From Comamonas sp. (GTDB taxonomy: Bacteria > Pseudomonadota > Gammaproteobacteria > Burkholderiales > Burkholderiaceae_C): a stretch of DNA of 64,000 nt. The translations under genes were made by a program, and so were the position numbers. Location: assembly GCA_031277805.1 (NCBI GenBank), contig JAITLR010000003.1, positions 1-64,000 of the forward strand, in the 5' to 3' direction. Each line of letters opens with the position of its first letter. The first letter of the stretch is position 1. Shown here in pieces: positions 1 through 8,590 of the stretch. The notes beneath the pieces were generated by a model, which saw nothing but the letters and a program-made list of their open reading frames with translations, was not told the DNA's origin and ran no database searches.

Positions 1-171
1 CTGGCGGCGCAAGAGCTGTTGCACAAGGGACAGGATGGGGCATTCATGCAGGCGAAACTGGCAACGGCCCAGTTCTATGCCGAGCATATTCTGACGCGCG
101 TGCCCGGTCAGGCCGATGCTGTGATCCACGGTGCGGGCAGTGTGATGGCATTGCCCATGGAACAGTTCTGA
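1..171 (+). CDS. Acyl-CoA dehydrogenase, C-terminal end (cut by window edge)
   Basis: The first 56 codons read in frame from base 1 to a TGA at 169-171. The peptide contains KLATAQFYAEHILTRVPG, an arrangement typical of the C-terminal helical extension found in many long acyl-CoA dehydrogenases, which oxidise acyl-CoA to enoyl-CoA in beta-oxidation. Neither the catalytic glutamate nor the FAD-binding core is inside the window, so the assignment rests on this tail alone. A strong hairpin follows at 200-230 and the next gene runs in the same direction. Confidence 0.6.
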   Translation: MAAQELLHKGQDGAFMQAKLATAQFYAEHILTRVPGQADAVIHGAGSVMALPMEQF

Positions 172-199
172 AACCGTCCAACCACTATTGAAACAAGAG

Positions 200-230
200 C
201 TGCTGACGCTTGATGAATAAGCGTCAGCAG
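200..230 (+). terminator. Strong 12-bp hairpin between two genes
   Basis: CTGCTGACGCTT at 200-211 pairs perfectly with AAGCGTCAGCAG at 219-230 around a 7-nt loop. There is no T-run after it, so it is not a classical intrinsic terminator. It could protect the upstream mRNA end, weaken read-through into the nitronate monooxygenase gene, or be Rho-assisted. Confidence 0.45.
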
Positions 231-268
231 TCAATTCGATCTAAAGAATACCAACAAGGAGACAAGCA

Positions 269-1225
269 ATGTCCAAACTGCCATCTGTTTTGCAAAAGCT
301 GGCTCTGCCTGTAATTGGCTCGCCACTGTTCATCATCAGCAACCCCAAGCTGGTGATAGAGCAATGCAAGGCCGGCGTCGTTGGCTCCATGCCCGCCCTC
401 AATGCCCGCCCAGCCGAACAACTGGAAGACTGGTTGGCTGAAATCACGGAAACCCTGGCTGCCTGGGACAAGGCCAACCCGGATCGTCCGTCGGCGCCAT
501 TCGCCATCAACCAGATCGTGCACAAGAGCAATGACCGTCTGGAGCACGATATGCAGGTCTGCGCCAAATACAAGGTGCCCATCGTCATTACCAGCCTGGG
601 AGCCCGTGAGGATGTGAACCAGGCCGTTCACAGCTGGGGCGGTGTGGTGTTGCACGACATCATCAACAACAAGTTTGCACGCAAGGCCATCGAGAAGGGC
701 GCGGACGGCCTGATCGCCGTGGCCGCCGGAGCGGGCGGCCACGCGGGCGTGAAGAGTCCGTTTGCGCTGATTCAGGAAATTCGTCAGTGGTTTGACGGCC
801 CCGTGGCGCTGTCCGGTGCGATTTCAACGGGTGATGCCGTGCTGGCTGCCCAGGCCATGGGCGCGGACTTTGCCTATATCGGCTCGGCCTTCATCGCCAC
901 CGAGGAGGCGCGCGCCGTGGAGGCCTACAAGCAGGCGATCGTTGATGGCAGTTCGGACGATGTGATCTACAGCAATCTGTTCACGGGCGTGCACGGCAAC
1001 TATCTGGCACCTTCGATTCGTGCTGCAGGTCTGGACCCGGAAAACCTGCCCGAGTCCGACCCCAGCAAGATGAATTTTGGCGGTGGTGCGCAGAAAGCCT
1101 GGAAGGACATCTGGGGCTGCGGTCAGGGCATTGGTGCTATCGAGAAGATAGTACCTGCGGCCGAGCTGGTGGCGCGTCTGCAGCGTGAATACGCCCAGGC
1201 CAAGGCTCGATTGCTGGGCGCTTGA
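269..1225 (+). CDS. Nitronate monooxygenase (2-nitropropane dioxygenase family)
   Basis: 318-residue FMN enzyme that oxidises alkyl nitronates, in some species propionate-3-nitronate, to carbonyl compounds; it is a cytoplasmic detoxification enzyme. The family is a TIM barrel. Visible landmarks are the N-terminal strand PVIGSPLFIISNPKLV (14-29), the loop AGAGGHAG (153-160) whose His158 fits the catalytic histidine, SGAISTG (182-188) and GADFAYIGSAF (198-208), which fit the FMN phosphate site. The ATG at 269 has an AAGGAG ribosome site about 8 bases upstream. Length is normal for the class I/II type. A clean terminator follows at 1243, so it is probably the last gene of its transcript. Substrate cannot be decided from sequence. 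Confidence 0.9.
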   Translation: MSKLPSVLQKLALPVIGSPLFIISNPKLVIEQCKAGVVGSMPALNARPAEQLEDWLAEITETLAAWDKANPDRPSAPFAINQIVHKSNDRLEHDMQVCAKYKVPIVITSLGAREDVNQAVHSWGGVVLHDIINNKFARKAIEKGADGLIAVAAGAGGHAGVKSPFALIQEIRQWFDGPVALSGAISTGDAVLAAQAMGADFAYIGSAFIATEEARAVEAYKQAIVDGSSDDVIYSNLFTGVHGNYLAPSIRAAGLDPENLPESDPSKMNFGGGAQKAWKDIWGCGQGIGAIEKIVPAAELVARLQREYAQAKARLLGA

Positions 1226-1242
1226 GCCAAGGTCTGGAACCC

Positions 1243-1273
1243 AAAAAACGGCACCTGAGGGTGCCGTTTTTTA
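1243..1273 (+). terminator. Rho-independent terminator after nitronate monooxygenase gene
   Basis: The stem ACGGCACC / GGTGCCGT closes around TGAG and is followed by TTTTTT. A-run before and T-run after mean it could work in both directions. Confidence 0.85.
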
Positions 1274-1288
1274 TGTCTGCTCTGCCTC

Positions 1289-1302
1289 TTGATTTACCTC
1301 AA
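1289..1302 (+). promoter_or_regulatory. FNR/Anr-type box 1 upstream of cydD
   Basis: TTGAT-TTAC-CTCAA matches the TTGAT-N4-ATCAA consensus at nine of ten positions. It lies about 170 bp before the cydD start, in a region with no gene. FNR/Anr control of bd oxidase genes is well known in proteobacteria. Confidence 0.6.
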
Positions 1303-1346
1303 ATGCCTCAGGTCAAAGGGTTAACCCGTGTTATTTGCGTTTGGAT

Positions 1347-1360
1347 TTGATGCCGGTCAA
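1347..1360 (+). promoter_or_regulatory. FNR/Anr-type box 2 upstream of cydD
   Basis: TTGAT-GCCG-GTCAA also matches the FNR/Anr consensus at nine of ten positions. Its centre is 58 bp downstream of the centre of the first box. The position, about 112 bp before the start codon, suits an activator site for the cydDCABX transcript. Confidence 0.65.
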
Positions 1361-1436
1361 TGTCGTCCAAGTCCTTCAATTGGCTTTTGCCACAGCCGCC
1401 ATGATGATTGTCAAAAAAAGAGTAAGATTATTTTAA

Positions 1437-1454
1437 TTTCAGTAAATACTGAAA
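1437..1454 (+). promoter_or_regulatory. Perfect palindrome just upstream of cydD
   Basis: TTTCAGTA-AA-TACTGAAA is a perfect 8+2+8 inverted repeat ending 18 bases before the cydD start codon. It may be an operator in the 5' leader or an RNA hairpin close to the ribosome site. The regulator is unknown. Confidence 0.4.
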
Positions 1455-1472
1455 ATTGAGAAATCAAAATCA

Positions 1473-3203
1473 ATGCCTTCCTCTTCTTCCATAAGTTCCC
1501 AGTCCGCCATGGATACGGCACCCGCCGCCATGACGTTGAACGTGCGCCGCCCGAGCGCAGGGGCTTTGTGGCAGATGACGGCTGCACTGATCTGGTTGCC
1601 ACAGGCCGCGTTGTTGGCCTGGGCGGTGCAGCGCATGGCGGATGGACTGGGCGTGGTGCGGATCTGGCCCATGGCTGTCGGAGTGTTGCTGCTGGGCTTG
1701 TTGCGCGCTTGGCTGGACGGGCATGGCGGCTGGCTGGCCAATCGCGCTGCGCGTGAACAACTGAGCCAGTTGCGGGTACAGGTCGTGCAGGCACTGGGAC
1801 ATGCTTCGCCGCTGGACAAGGCGCGTGCCGCTTCAGGTCAGGCAGCAAGCGCGGTGGCCGAACAGGCCGAGGCCATCGTGCCCTGGCTGACCCGCTATCA
1901 AAGTGCCATGTGGCGCGTGCGCATTCTGCCGCTGGCCATCGTGGCTGTTGTCGCCAGTCAGTCCTGGGTGGCTGCATTGATCCTGATGGTTGCGGCACCG
2001 CTGATTCCCTTGTTCATGGCCATCGTGGGCCGGCGTGCCAAGGCAGCCAGCGAAGAACAGATGCTGCAGCTGGGCGAGATGAATGCGTTCCTGCTGGATA
2101 GGTTGCGCGGCCTGAGCACGCTGCGGGCCTTGCAGGCCGTGGACCTGACGGGACAGCGCCTGCGCGAGCATGCCGAAGGCCTGCGCACCCGCACCATGCG
2201 TGTGCTGCGCATCGCCTTTCTGTCCTCTGCCGTGCTGGAGCTGTTTTCTGCACTGGGCGTGGCCATGGTCGCCGTCTATATCGGCTTTCACCTGCTGGGC
2301 ACCTTGCAGTTCGGTGCCTGGGGCAGCAAGCTCGGCCTGGGCCAGGCCATGTTCGTGCTGCTGTTGGCCCCTGCCTTCTTTGAACCTCTGCGCGAGCTGT
2401 CTGCCGTCTGGCATGACCGCGCGGCGGGCGAGGCCGCCTTGCAGACTTTGAAGAACATGCAATCTCAGTCGGTTGCCATTGTGGGGTCGGCAGAACTCCC
2501 GAAAGATGAGCGCGCAGCGCTTTGCCGGCCTGTGCAATTGCGTGTTTTTGATCTGATGGTGCAGGCTCCCGGTGCACAAAGCCGTCTGGCTCCCCTGTCC
2601 TTGAGCGTGGCCCCCGGCGAGCATGTGGCGCTGTGGAGCCCCAGCGGCAGCGGCAAGTCGCTGCTGCTGGCACAGATTGCAGGCCTGCTGCCGGTGCAGC
2701 AAGGCAGCATCGAGCTGGATGGTGAAATCCTCAATGAAAGCAGTGCGGCCCGGCTGCGTAGCCGTATGGGCTGGATGGGCCAGCAGACCCATGTGTTTTC
2801 AGGTTCGGTGGCGCGCAATATCGGATTGGGGCGCGGCGATGTATCTGCAGTGCAAATTGCCTCGGCCACGCAGCAGGCCCATCTGGATGACGTCCTGGCT
2901 TTGCGTGCTGGCATGAGCCTGGGCGAGGGTGGTGCAGGCCTGTCCGGCGGCGAAGTCGTGCGCCTGGCCCTGGCACGCCTGGCGGTGCGTGAAGAGGCCG
3001 GGCTGCTGCTGGTCGATGAACCCACGGCCCATCTGGACCCTGTGACAGCGGCCCAGATTGCACAGGCACTTCGACTGATGGCCAAAGGGCGCACCTTGCT
3101 GGTGGCTACGCATGATGCACAGCTGGCTGCGGCCATGGATCGCGTGATCGAGCTGCCTGTCCTGTCACCTCGACCCTTGCTGGCAGAGGAGCCGTCAGCA
3201 TGA
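1473..3203 (+). CDS. cydD: Thiol reductant ABC exporter subunit CydD
   Basis: 576-residue half-transporter: a six-helix membrane domain (about 25-320) followed by an ABC ATPase. Together with CydC it exports glutathione and cysteine to the periplasm, which is needed for haem insertion and assembly of cytochrome bd. The ATPase shows Walker A SPSGSGKS (389-396), signature LSGGE (490-494), Walker B LLLVDEP (511-517) and the H-loop histidine in ATHD (547). The ATG at 1473 lacks a strong ribosome site. Its end overlaps the cydC start by 4 bases (ATGA), so the two subunits are translationally coupled. The cydAB structural genes follow directly, and the FNR-type boxes upstream imply oxygen control. 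Confidence 0.92.
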   Translation: MPSSSSISSQSAMDTAPAAMTLNVRRPSAGALWQMTAALIWLPQAALLAWAVQRMADGLGVVRIWPMAVGVLLLGLLRAWLDGHGGWLANRAAREQLSQLRVQVVQALGHASPLDKARAASGQAASAVAEQAEAIVPWLTRYQSAMWRVRILPLAIVAVVASQSWVAALILMVAAPLIPLFMAIVGRRAKAASEEQMLQLGEMNAFLLDRLRGLSTLRALQAVDLTGQRLREHAEGLRTRTMRVLRIAFLSSAVLELFSALGVAMVAVYIGFHLLGTLQFGAWGSKLGLGQAMFVLLLAPAFFEPLRELSAVWHDRAAGEAALQTLKNMQSQSVAIVGSAELPKDERAALCRPVQLRVFDLMVQAPGAQSRLAPLSLSVAPGEHVALWSPSGSGKSLLLAQIAGLLPVQQGSIELDGEILNESSAARLRSRMGWMGQQTHVFSGSVARNIGLGRGDVSAVQIASATQQAHLDDVLALRAGMSLGEGGAGLSGGEVVRLALARLAVREEAGLLLVDEPTAHLDPVTAAQIAQALRLMAKGRTLLVATHDAQLAAAMDRVIELPVLSPRPLLAEEPSA

Positions 3204-4936
3204 GCCGGCAACGCGTTTCCATGCGACAGCTGCTGGGTGCGCTCGGGCAGATGGCACCGCGCAAGCTCTGGCTGGGTGGCGCCGCGCTGGCATCGCTGAC
3301 TGTGCTGATGGGCATGGCCCTGCTGGGACTGTCGGGCTGGTTCATTGCGGCCACTGCGCTGGCGGGGCTGCTGCCCGCGACAGCGCTGGTATTTGACGTT
3401 TTCATGCCCTCGGCAGGTATTCGCCTGCTGGCCGTGGGGCGCACGGGCGCGCGCTATGCCGAACGCATGGTCACACACGATGCCACGCTGGCGGTGCTGG
3501 CCGCGTTGCGCCAGAAGCTTTTTTTGCACTGGGCTCGCCCGCAGGCCGCGCGCCTGCTGCTGCAGCGCCCGGCGCGTCTGCTGCAGCGGCTGACATCCGA
3601 TGTCGATGCGCTGGACAACCTGTATCTGAGGCTGCTGGTGCCTGCGGTGTCGGCCCTGGGGGCTGCCTTGCTGCTGGCCCTGGCCTATGGCTTGATGCGC
3701 TGGTGGCTGGGGTTGATCGCGCTGGCCTGGCTGCTGCTGGCGGGCTGGGGCATCGCGTTGTGGCATGGTTTGCGCAGCCGCAAGGCCGCCGTGCGCCGTG
3801 CCATGGTGCTGGAGGCCATGCGTGGGCAGACCGTGGACCTGGTGGCAGGGCAGGCCGAGCTGCTGATGGCCGGTCAGCTGCAAAGCCAGATGCGGCAGGT
3901 CTTGCGCAGCGATGTGCGTGCAGCCGATGCCGATGCCCAGCTCTATCGTGCGGAAGCTGCTGCAACCAAGGCCTATGGCGCGGTATCTGCTATTACTTTG
4001 AGTGCATCGATTTTGTTGATGGCCTGGCTGGTAGAGCAAGGCTGGGTCAATGTTCCGGTTGCGGCTCTGGGCATTTTGCTGGCACTATCGGCACTGGAGC
4101 CGTTTGCCGCCTTGCGTCGGGGCGCTGAACAGGCTGGGCGTACCTGGCTCGCGATGCGTCGCCTGGGACCTGCATTGGTCAGCAATGCGGAGCCAATGCC
4201 AAAGAACAAGCTGCAGGCACCGCAGCAGAGCGCGGTGGAATTGCAGACCGTACGGCTGAGGCAGCTGGGGCCGGTGAACCTGGTTGTGGCCCCGGGCGAG
4301 CGAGTGGCCCTGATCGGCAGCAGCGGTGCAGGCAAGACCACGCTGCTGCAGCTGATGGCCGGTGAGTTGAACGCAGAGCACGGCGTGGTGCAAGCCCAGG
4401 CAGCGAGCTGGATGACGCAGCGCACCGAGCTTTTTCAGGACAGCCTGCGTGAGAACCTGAGGCTGGCTGACCAGAACGCCAGCGATGCGCAACTGTGGCA
4501 TGTGCTGGAGGCTGCAGGATTGAAGAGTGACGTCATGGCCCTGCCACAGGGGCTGGACACCCTATTGGGCGAGGGCGGTCTGGGGCTGTCCGGAGGGCAG
4601 TCACGCCGGCTGGCACTGGCGCGGCTCTTGCTGAGCCCGCGCCCCTGCTGGTTGCTGGATGAGGTCAGCGAGGGCCTGGATGCGGCCACCGCCACGGATG
4701 TGCTGCAAAGGCTGGCACAAGCCGCAGCAGGCAGGACGCTGGTTTTTGCCACGCACTGGCAGCGCGAAGCCAGACTGGCGGACCGCATCTTGTATCTGCA
4801 GGCCGGAGCCGTGCAAGAGCAGGCCTTGAATGGCACGCCAGAGTTTGAACAGTTGATTGCCCGGCTGCGTCCGGATGTGTTGAGCGTGAGCATGCCGGGC
4901 CAAGGGCTGCCGCAGGCCGAAGAAATTTCCGTTTGA
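3200..4936 (+). CDS. cydC: Thiol reductant ABC exporter subunit CydC
   Basis: 578-residue partner of CydD with the same half-transporter layout. The membrane domain covers roughly 20-310 and the ATPase the rest. Walker A is GSSGAGKT (373-380), signature LSGGQ (463-467) and Walker B CWLLDEV (483-489). The usual DEPT after Walker B reads DEVSEG, but the catalytic glutamate is kept. The start overlaps cydD by 4 bases and cydA begins 31 bases after the stop. In Escherichia coli cydDC lie apart from cydAB; here they share an operon. Confidence 0.92.
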   Translation: MSRQRVSMRQLLGALGQMAPRKLWLGGAALASLTVLMGMALLGLSGWFIAATALAGLLPATALVFDVFMPSAGIRLLAVGRTGARYAERMVTHDATLAVLAALRQKLFLHWARPQAARLLLQRPARLLQRLTSDVDALDNLYLRLLVPAVSALGAALLLALAYGLMRWWLGLIALAWLLLAGWGIALWHGLRSRKAAVRRAMVLEAMRGQTVDLVAGQAELLMAGQLQSQMRQVLRSDVRAADADAQLYRAEAAATKAYGAVSAITLSASILLMAWLVEQGWVNVPVAALGILLALSALEPFAALRRGAEQAGRTWLAMRRLGPALVSNAEPMPKNKLQAPQQSAVELQTVRLRQLGPVNLVVAPGERVALIGSSGAGKTTLLQLMAGELNAEHGVVQAQAASWMTQRTELFQDSLRENLRLADQNASDAQLWHVLEAAGLKSDVMALPQGLDTLLGEGGLGLSGGQSRRLALARLLLSPRPCWLLDEVSEGLDAATATDVLQRLAQAAAGRTLVFATHWQREARLADRILYLQAGAVQEQALNGTPEFEQLIARLRPDVLSVSMPGQGLPQAEEISV

Positions 4937-4967
4937 TTTTTGAAGTACCGAGAGAAAGGACCTGACC

Positions 4968-6554
4968 ATGGACCTCGATATCGTCGATTTATCGCGACTG
5001 CAGTTCGCGATAACGGCGCTCTACCACTTTCTGTTTGTGCCGCTGACGCTGGGCCTGTCGATTCTCGTCGCCATCATGGAGACGGTGTTTGTGATGACGG
5101 GCCGGACCATCTGGCGCGACATGACCAAGTTCTGGGGCGTGCTGTTCGGCATCAACTTCGCCATGGGTGTGGCGACCGGGGTGGTGATGGAGTTTCAGTT
5201 CGGCATGAACTGGAGCTATTACAGCCACTATGTGGGCGATATCTTCGGTGCGCCGCTGGCCATTGAAGGTCTGATGGCCTTCTTCATGGAGGCGACCTTT
5301 GTGGGGCTGTTCTTCTTCGGCTGGGATCGCCTCTCCAAGGTCAAGCACCTGATCGTGACCTGCCTGATGGCCATCGGCACCAACTTCTCGGCGCTGTGGA
5401 TTCTGGTGGCCAACGGCTGGATGCAGAACCCCGTGGGTGCGGCTTTCAATCCCCAGACCATGCGCATGGAAGTGACAGACTTCTTTGCCGTGCTTACCAA
5501 TCCCGTGGCGCAGGCCAAGTTCGTGCACACGGTGTCGGCCGGTTATGTCATGGCCTCGCTGTTTGTGCTGGGTGTGTCGGCCTGGTATCTGCTCAAGGGT
5601 CGTCACCTGCATCTGGCCAAGCGCTCGATGACCGTGGCTGCCTCGTTCGGCCTGGCTGCCTCGCTGTCGGTGGTGGTGCTGGGCGATGAGTCGGGCTATC
5701 TGTCGTCCGAGCATCAGAAGATGAAACTGGCCTCCATCGAAGCCATGTGGGAAACCGAGCCCGCACCGGCCTCCTTCACGGCCTTTGGCTTCCCCGACCG
5801 CGAAGCGCGCGAAACCCACTTTGCCGTGCACATCCCATGGGTCATGGGCCTGATCGGCACGCGTTCCCTGAACACCGAGATTCCCGGCATCAATCAGTTG
5901 GTCAAGAACGCCGAGGGCAACATCCGCAACGGCATCGACGCCTATGACGCGCTGCAGACCATTCGCGCAGCCAAGAGCGAGGCGGAGATTCCCGACGAAG
6001 CCCGTCTGCGCTTCGAGAACAACGGTGCCAACATGGGCTATGCCCTGCTGCTGATGCGCTATGTGGACGACCCACGCAAGGCAACCGACGAGCAGATTCA
6101 CAAGGCCGCCATGGACACCGTGCCGCCCGTGGGCCCGTTGTTCTGGACCTTCCGCATCATGGTGGCCCTGGGCATGTTCTTCATCGTGCTGACCGGAACC
6201 TTCTTCTGGCTGTCCGTGCGTCACAAGCTCGATGCCTACCCCTGGCTGCTCAAGGTCGCCGTGCTGTCCATTCCTCTGCCCTGGATTGCTGCCGAATGCG
6301 GCTGGGTGGTTGCAGAGCTGGGCCGTCAGCCCTGGATCATCGAAGGCGTGCTGCCCACGGCCATGGCCGTGTCCAACCTGGGGGCGAGCACCTTGCTGCT
6401 GACCATTGGCTGCTTTGTGCTGATCTACACCGTGCTGCTGGTGATCGAGCTCAAGCTGATGGTCAAGGCCATCAGGAAGGGCCCGGAGCACGAGAGCGAG
6501 CCGCACCTGAGCTTTTATGAACCCATGATCAAAAAGCTGGCTGCAGCCCGCTGA
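4968..6554 (+). CDS. cydA: Cytochrome bd ubiquinol oxidase subunit I
   Basis: 528-residue membrane subunit carrying haems b558, b595 and d and the quinol site. The enzyme reduces oxygen to water at low oxygen without pumping protons. His20 and His187 (in KFVHTVSAGYVMAS) match the haem ligands H19 and H186 of E. coli CydA, and Glu100 and Glu108 match the conserved E99 and E107. The periplasmic loop after HQKMKLASIEAMWETEP is long, so this is the long-Q-loop type; GRQPW near the end is the usual CydA signature. The ribosome site AGAAAGGA precedes the ATG at 4968. This is a true bd-type oxidase and not the short cyanide-insensitive variant. Confidence 0.96.
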   Translation: MDLDIVDLSRLQFAITALYHFLFVPLTLGLSILVAIMETVFVMTGRTIWRDMTKFWGVLFGINFAMGVATGVVMEFQFGMNWSYYSHYVGDIFGAPLAIEGLMAFFMEATFVGLFFFGWDRLSKVKHLIVTCLMAIGTNFSALWILVANGWMQNPVGAAFNPQTMRMEVTDFFAVLTNPVAQAKFVHTVSAGYVMASLFVLGVSAWYLLKGRHLHLAKRSMTVAASFGLAASLSVVVLGDESGYLSSEHQKMKLASIEAMWETEPAPASFTAFGFPDREARETHFAVHIPWVMGLIGTRSLNTEIPGINQLVKNAEGNIRNGIDAYDALQTIRAAKSEAEIPDEARLRFENNGANMGYALLLMRYVDDPRKATDEQIHKAAMDTVPPVGPLFWTFRIMVALGMFFIVLTGTFFWLSVRHKLDAYPWLLKVAVLSIPLPWIAAECGWVVAELGRQPWIIEGVLPTAMAVSNLGASTLLLTIGCFVLIYTVLLVIELKLMVKAIRKGPEHESEPHLSFYEPMIKKLAAAR

Positions 6555-6577
6555 ATGCCTGCAAGGAGTATGAGCAA

Positions 6578-7729
6578 ATGATCTTGCATGAACTGATTAC
6601 CTACGACGTGTTGCGCGTCATCTGGTGGCTGCTGCTGGGCGTGCTGCTGGTGGGCTTTGCCGTGACCGACGGCTTTGACCTTGGAGCCATGGGCCTGCTG
6701 CGCGCCACGGCCAGGACCGATGTGGAACGGCGCACGGCCATCAACTCGGTGGGCCCTGTATGGGAGGGCAACCAGGTGTGGCTGATCCTGGGCGGCGGCG
6801 CCATCTTTGCCGCCTGGCCCCAGCTGTACGCCGTGTCCTTCTCGGGCTTCTATCTGGCCATGTTTGCCGTGCTGGTGCCGCTGATCCTGCGCCCCGTGGC
6901 CTTCAAGTTCCGCAGCAAGCGCGAAAGCGCCGCCTGGCGCAATGGCTGGGACTGGGTGCTGTGCATCACCGGTCTGGTACCAGCGCTGCTGTTCGGGGTG
7001 GCCGTGGGCAATGTGATGCTGGGCGTGCCTTTCCGCCTGGGCAGTGACATGCGCATCTACTACGACGGTACGTTCTTCGGGCTGCTGACGCCTTTCGCAC
7101 TGCTGTGCGGTCTGGTGTCGCTGTCCATGTTGCTGATGCACGGTGCGGCCTGGCTGGTGTTCAAGACCGAAGGTGAGGTCTCGGCCCGCGCTGCCAGGTA
7201 CGGGACGCTGTTCGCCGTGCTGACTACGGTGCTGTTTGCGGCAGCTGGCGTCTGGCTGGCCAGCATCAACGGCTATGTCATCACCAGCGAGATCAACCCC
7301 GTCGGACCTTCCAACCCCATGAACAAGGCTGCCGCCGCAGTTGCCGGGGCCTGGATGGCCAACTTCAAGAGCTATCCCGTGCTGTGGCTGGTGCCCGGTA
7401 TCGGCCTGCTCATGCCGCTGATAGCCGCCCTGGGCCTGCGCAGCCGCCGGGAGTGGCTGGGCCTGATGGCCAGCGGCCTGGCCATTGCCGGCATCATCCT
7501 CAGCGTGGGCGCTGCCATGTTCCCCATGATCCTGCCGTCCACCGTGGATCCGCGCTTCAGCCTGACGGTCTGGGATTCGTCCTCCAGCCATGTGGTGCTG
7601 TTCATCATGCTGGTCTGCGTGCTGATCTTCCTGCCGCTGATTCTGGCCTACACCAGCTGGGTGTATTCGGTGCTGCGCGGCAAGGTGGACATCGCTGCCA
7701 TCGCCACCGGTCGTGGCCATTCGTACTGA
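6578..7729 (+). CDS. cydB: Cytochrome bd ubiquinol oxidase subunit II
   Basis: 383-residue integral membrane protein forming the CydAB heterodimer. The N-terminal helix carries VTDGFDLGAMGLL, a conserved CydB segment, and WEGNQVWLILGGGAIFAAWP follows, as in the family. Several hydrophobic helices run to the C-terminus, with the conserved LPSTVDPRFSLTVWDSSSS segment before the last helices. Length is normal. It starts 23 bases after cydA and is followed 21 bases later by cydX. Confidence 0.96.
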   Translation: MILHELITYDVLRVIWWLLLGVLLVGFAVTDGFDLGAMGLLRATARTDVERRTAINSVGPVWEGNQVWLILGGGAIFAAWPQLYAVSFSGFYLAMFAVLVPLILRPVAFKFRSKRESAAWRNGWDWVLCITGLVPALLFGVAVGNVMLGVPFRLGSDMRIYYDGTFFGLLTPFALLCGLVSLSMLLMHGAAWLVFKTEGEVSARAARYGTLFAVLTTVLFAAAGVWLASINGYVITSEINPVGPSNPMNKAAAAVAGAWMANFKSYPVLWLVPGIGLLMPLIAALGLRSRREWLGLMASGLAIAGIILSVGAAMFPMILPSTVDPRFSLTVWDSSSSHVVLFIMLVCVLIFLPLILAYTSWVYSVLRGKVDIAAIATGRGHSY

Positions 7730-7750
7730 TCAAGAAGAAAGGAACTGGAT

Positions 7751-7891
7751 ATGTGGTATTTCGCCTGGTTGCTGGGACTGCCGCTGGCAGCGGCCTTTGC
7801 GGTGCTCAATGCCATGTGGTATGAGCTGACGGACGACGAGGTGACTCGCCGCCGCATTCTTGAAGAGACCAACTCGCTGCCCGAAGCCTGA
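7751..7891 (+). CDS. cydX: Cytochrome bd oxidase small subunit CydX
   Basis: 46-codon reading frame that starts MWYFAWLLGLPLAAAF, the signature of CydX/CbdX proteins, which are single-helix subunits that bind CydA and stabilise haem d. The transmembrane helix occupies about 4-25 and the polar tail is ELTDDEVTRRR onward. The ATG at 7751 has AAGAAAGGA a few bases upstream. It is the last gene of cydDCABX and runs directly into the terminator at 7906. It is short enough to be missed by automatic gene callers. Confidence 0.93.
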   Translation: MWYFAWLLGLPLAAAFAVLNAMWYELTDDEVTRRRILEETNSLPEA

Positions 7892-7905
7892 TTTGGCAGA
7901 GCAGC

Positions 7906-7943
7906 AAAAAGCCCGGCTGATTTTTGTCAGCCGGGCTTTTTTT
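7906..7943. terminator. Bidirectional terminator between cydX and eda
   Basis: The stem AGCCCGGCTGA / TCAGCCGGGCT is flanked by an A-run and a T-run, so it can end both the plus-strand cyd operon and the minus-strand gluconate operon, whose last stop codon is 12 bases away. Confidence 0.88.
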
Positions 7944-7954
7944 GTGGGGAGAGC

Positions 7955-8590
7955 TTATGCGCGCAGCTTGTGCGTGGCCTGGGCCAGGTCGGTGATCTGC
8001 GACCAGTGCCCGTTTTCCAGGGCGCTGCCTGGCACCAGCCAGGACCCACCCACGCAGACCACATTGGACAGCGCCAGAAACTCGGCCGCATTGCTGGGAG
8101 AGATGCCACCCGTGGGGCAAAAGCGCACATCGCCGAATGGACCCTGCCATGCCTTGAGCATCTGGATGCCGCCGGACTGAACGGCGGGGAAGAACTTCAG
8201 CTCATGGAAGCCGTCTTCTTGTGCGGCCATGATCTCGCTGCTGGTGGCAACGCCGGGCAGCAAAGGCAGAGCTAGCTTGCGGCAGGCCTGGCCCAGGGCA
8301 CTGGTATAGCCGGGACTGACGGCAAACTGTGCACCCGCATTGGCCGCAGCAGCTGCATCGGCCGCATTGCGCACGGTGCCTGCACCCACAATGGCTTGGG
8401 GTACGGCCTTGGTGATGGCTTCTATGCAGGCCAGGCCCTGCGGGGTGCGCAGCGTGACCTCCAGAACCCTGATACCGCCTGCCAGCAGTGCTTCGGCCAT
8501 GGGCACTGCATGTTCCGTGCTGTGCAGCACGATGACCGGGATCACCGGTGCATCCTGCATCAGGGACAAAGCCGTTATTTGAGCAGCCAT
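7955..8590 (-). CDS. eda: 2-dehydro-3-deoxy-phosphogluconate (KDPG) aldolase
   Basis: 211-residue class I aldolase that splits KDPG into pyruvate and glyceraldehyde 3-phosphate, the last step of the Entner-Doudoroff pathway. LEVTLRT carries the catalytic Glu44, HELKFFPA carries the Schiff-base Lys132, GAGTV (69-73) and PTGGIS (159-164) form the phosphate site. I use the ATG at 8590, which has a GGAG seven bases upstream, over a TTG two codons earlier. It overlaps the end of edd by 16 bases, so the two are co-translated, and it ends the gluconate operon. Confidence 0.95.
   Translation of the reverse strand: MAAQITALSLMQDAPVIPVIVLHSTEHAVPMAEALLAGGIRVLEVTLRTPQGLACIEAITKAVPQAIVGAGTVRNAADAAAAANAGAQFAVSPGYTSALGQACRKLALPLLPGVATSSEIMAAQEDGFHELKFFPAVQSGGIQMLKAWQGPFGDVRFCPTGGISPSNAAEFLALSNVVCVGGSWLVPGSALENGHWSQITDLAQATHKLRA

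Noticed and set aside
2465-4039. Long minus-strand frame opposite cydD/cydC
   Set aside because: High-GC shadow frame, low-complexity peptide, no family features; the plus-strand genes are certain.
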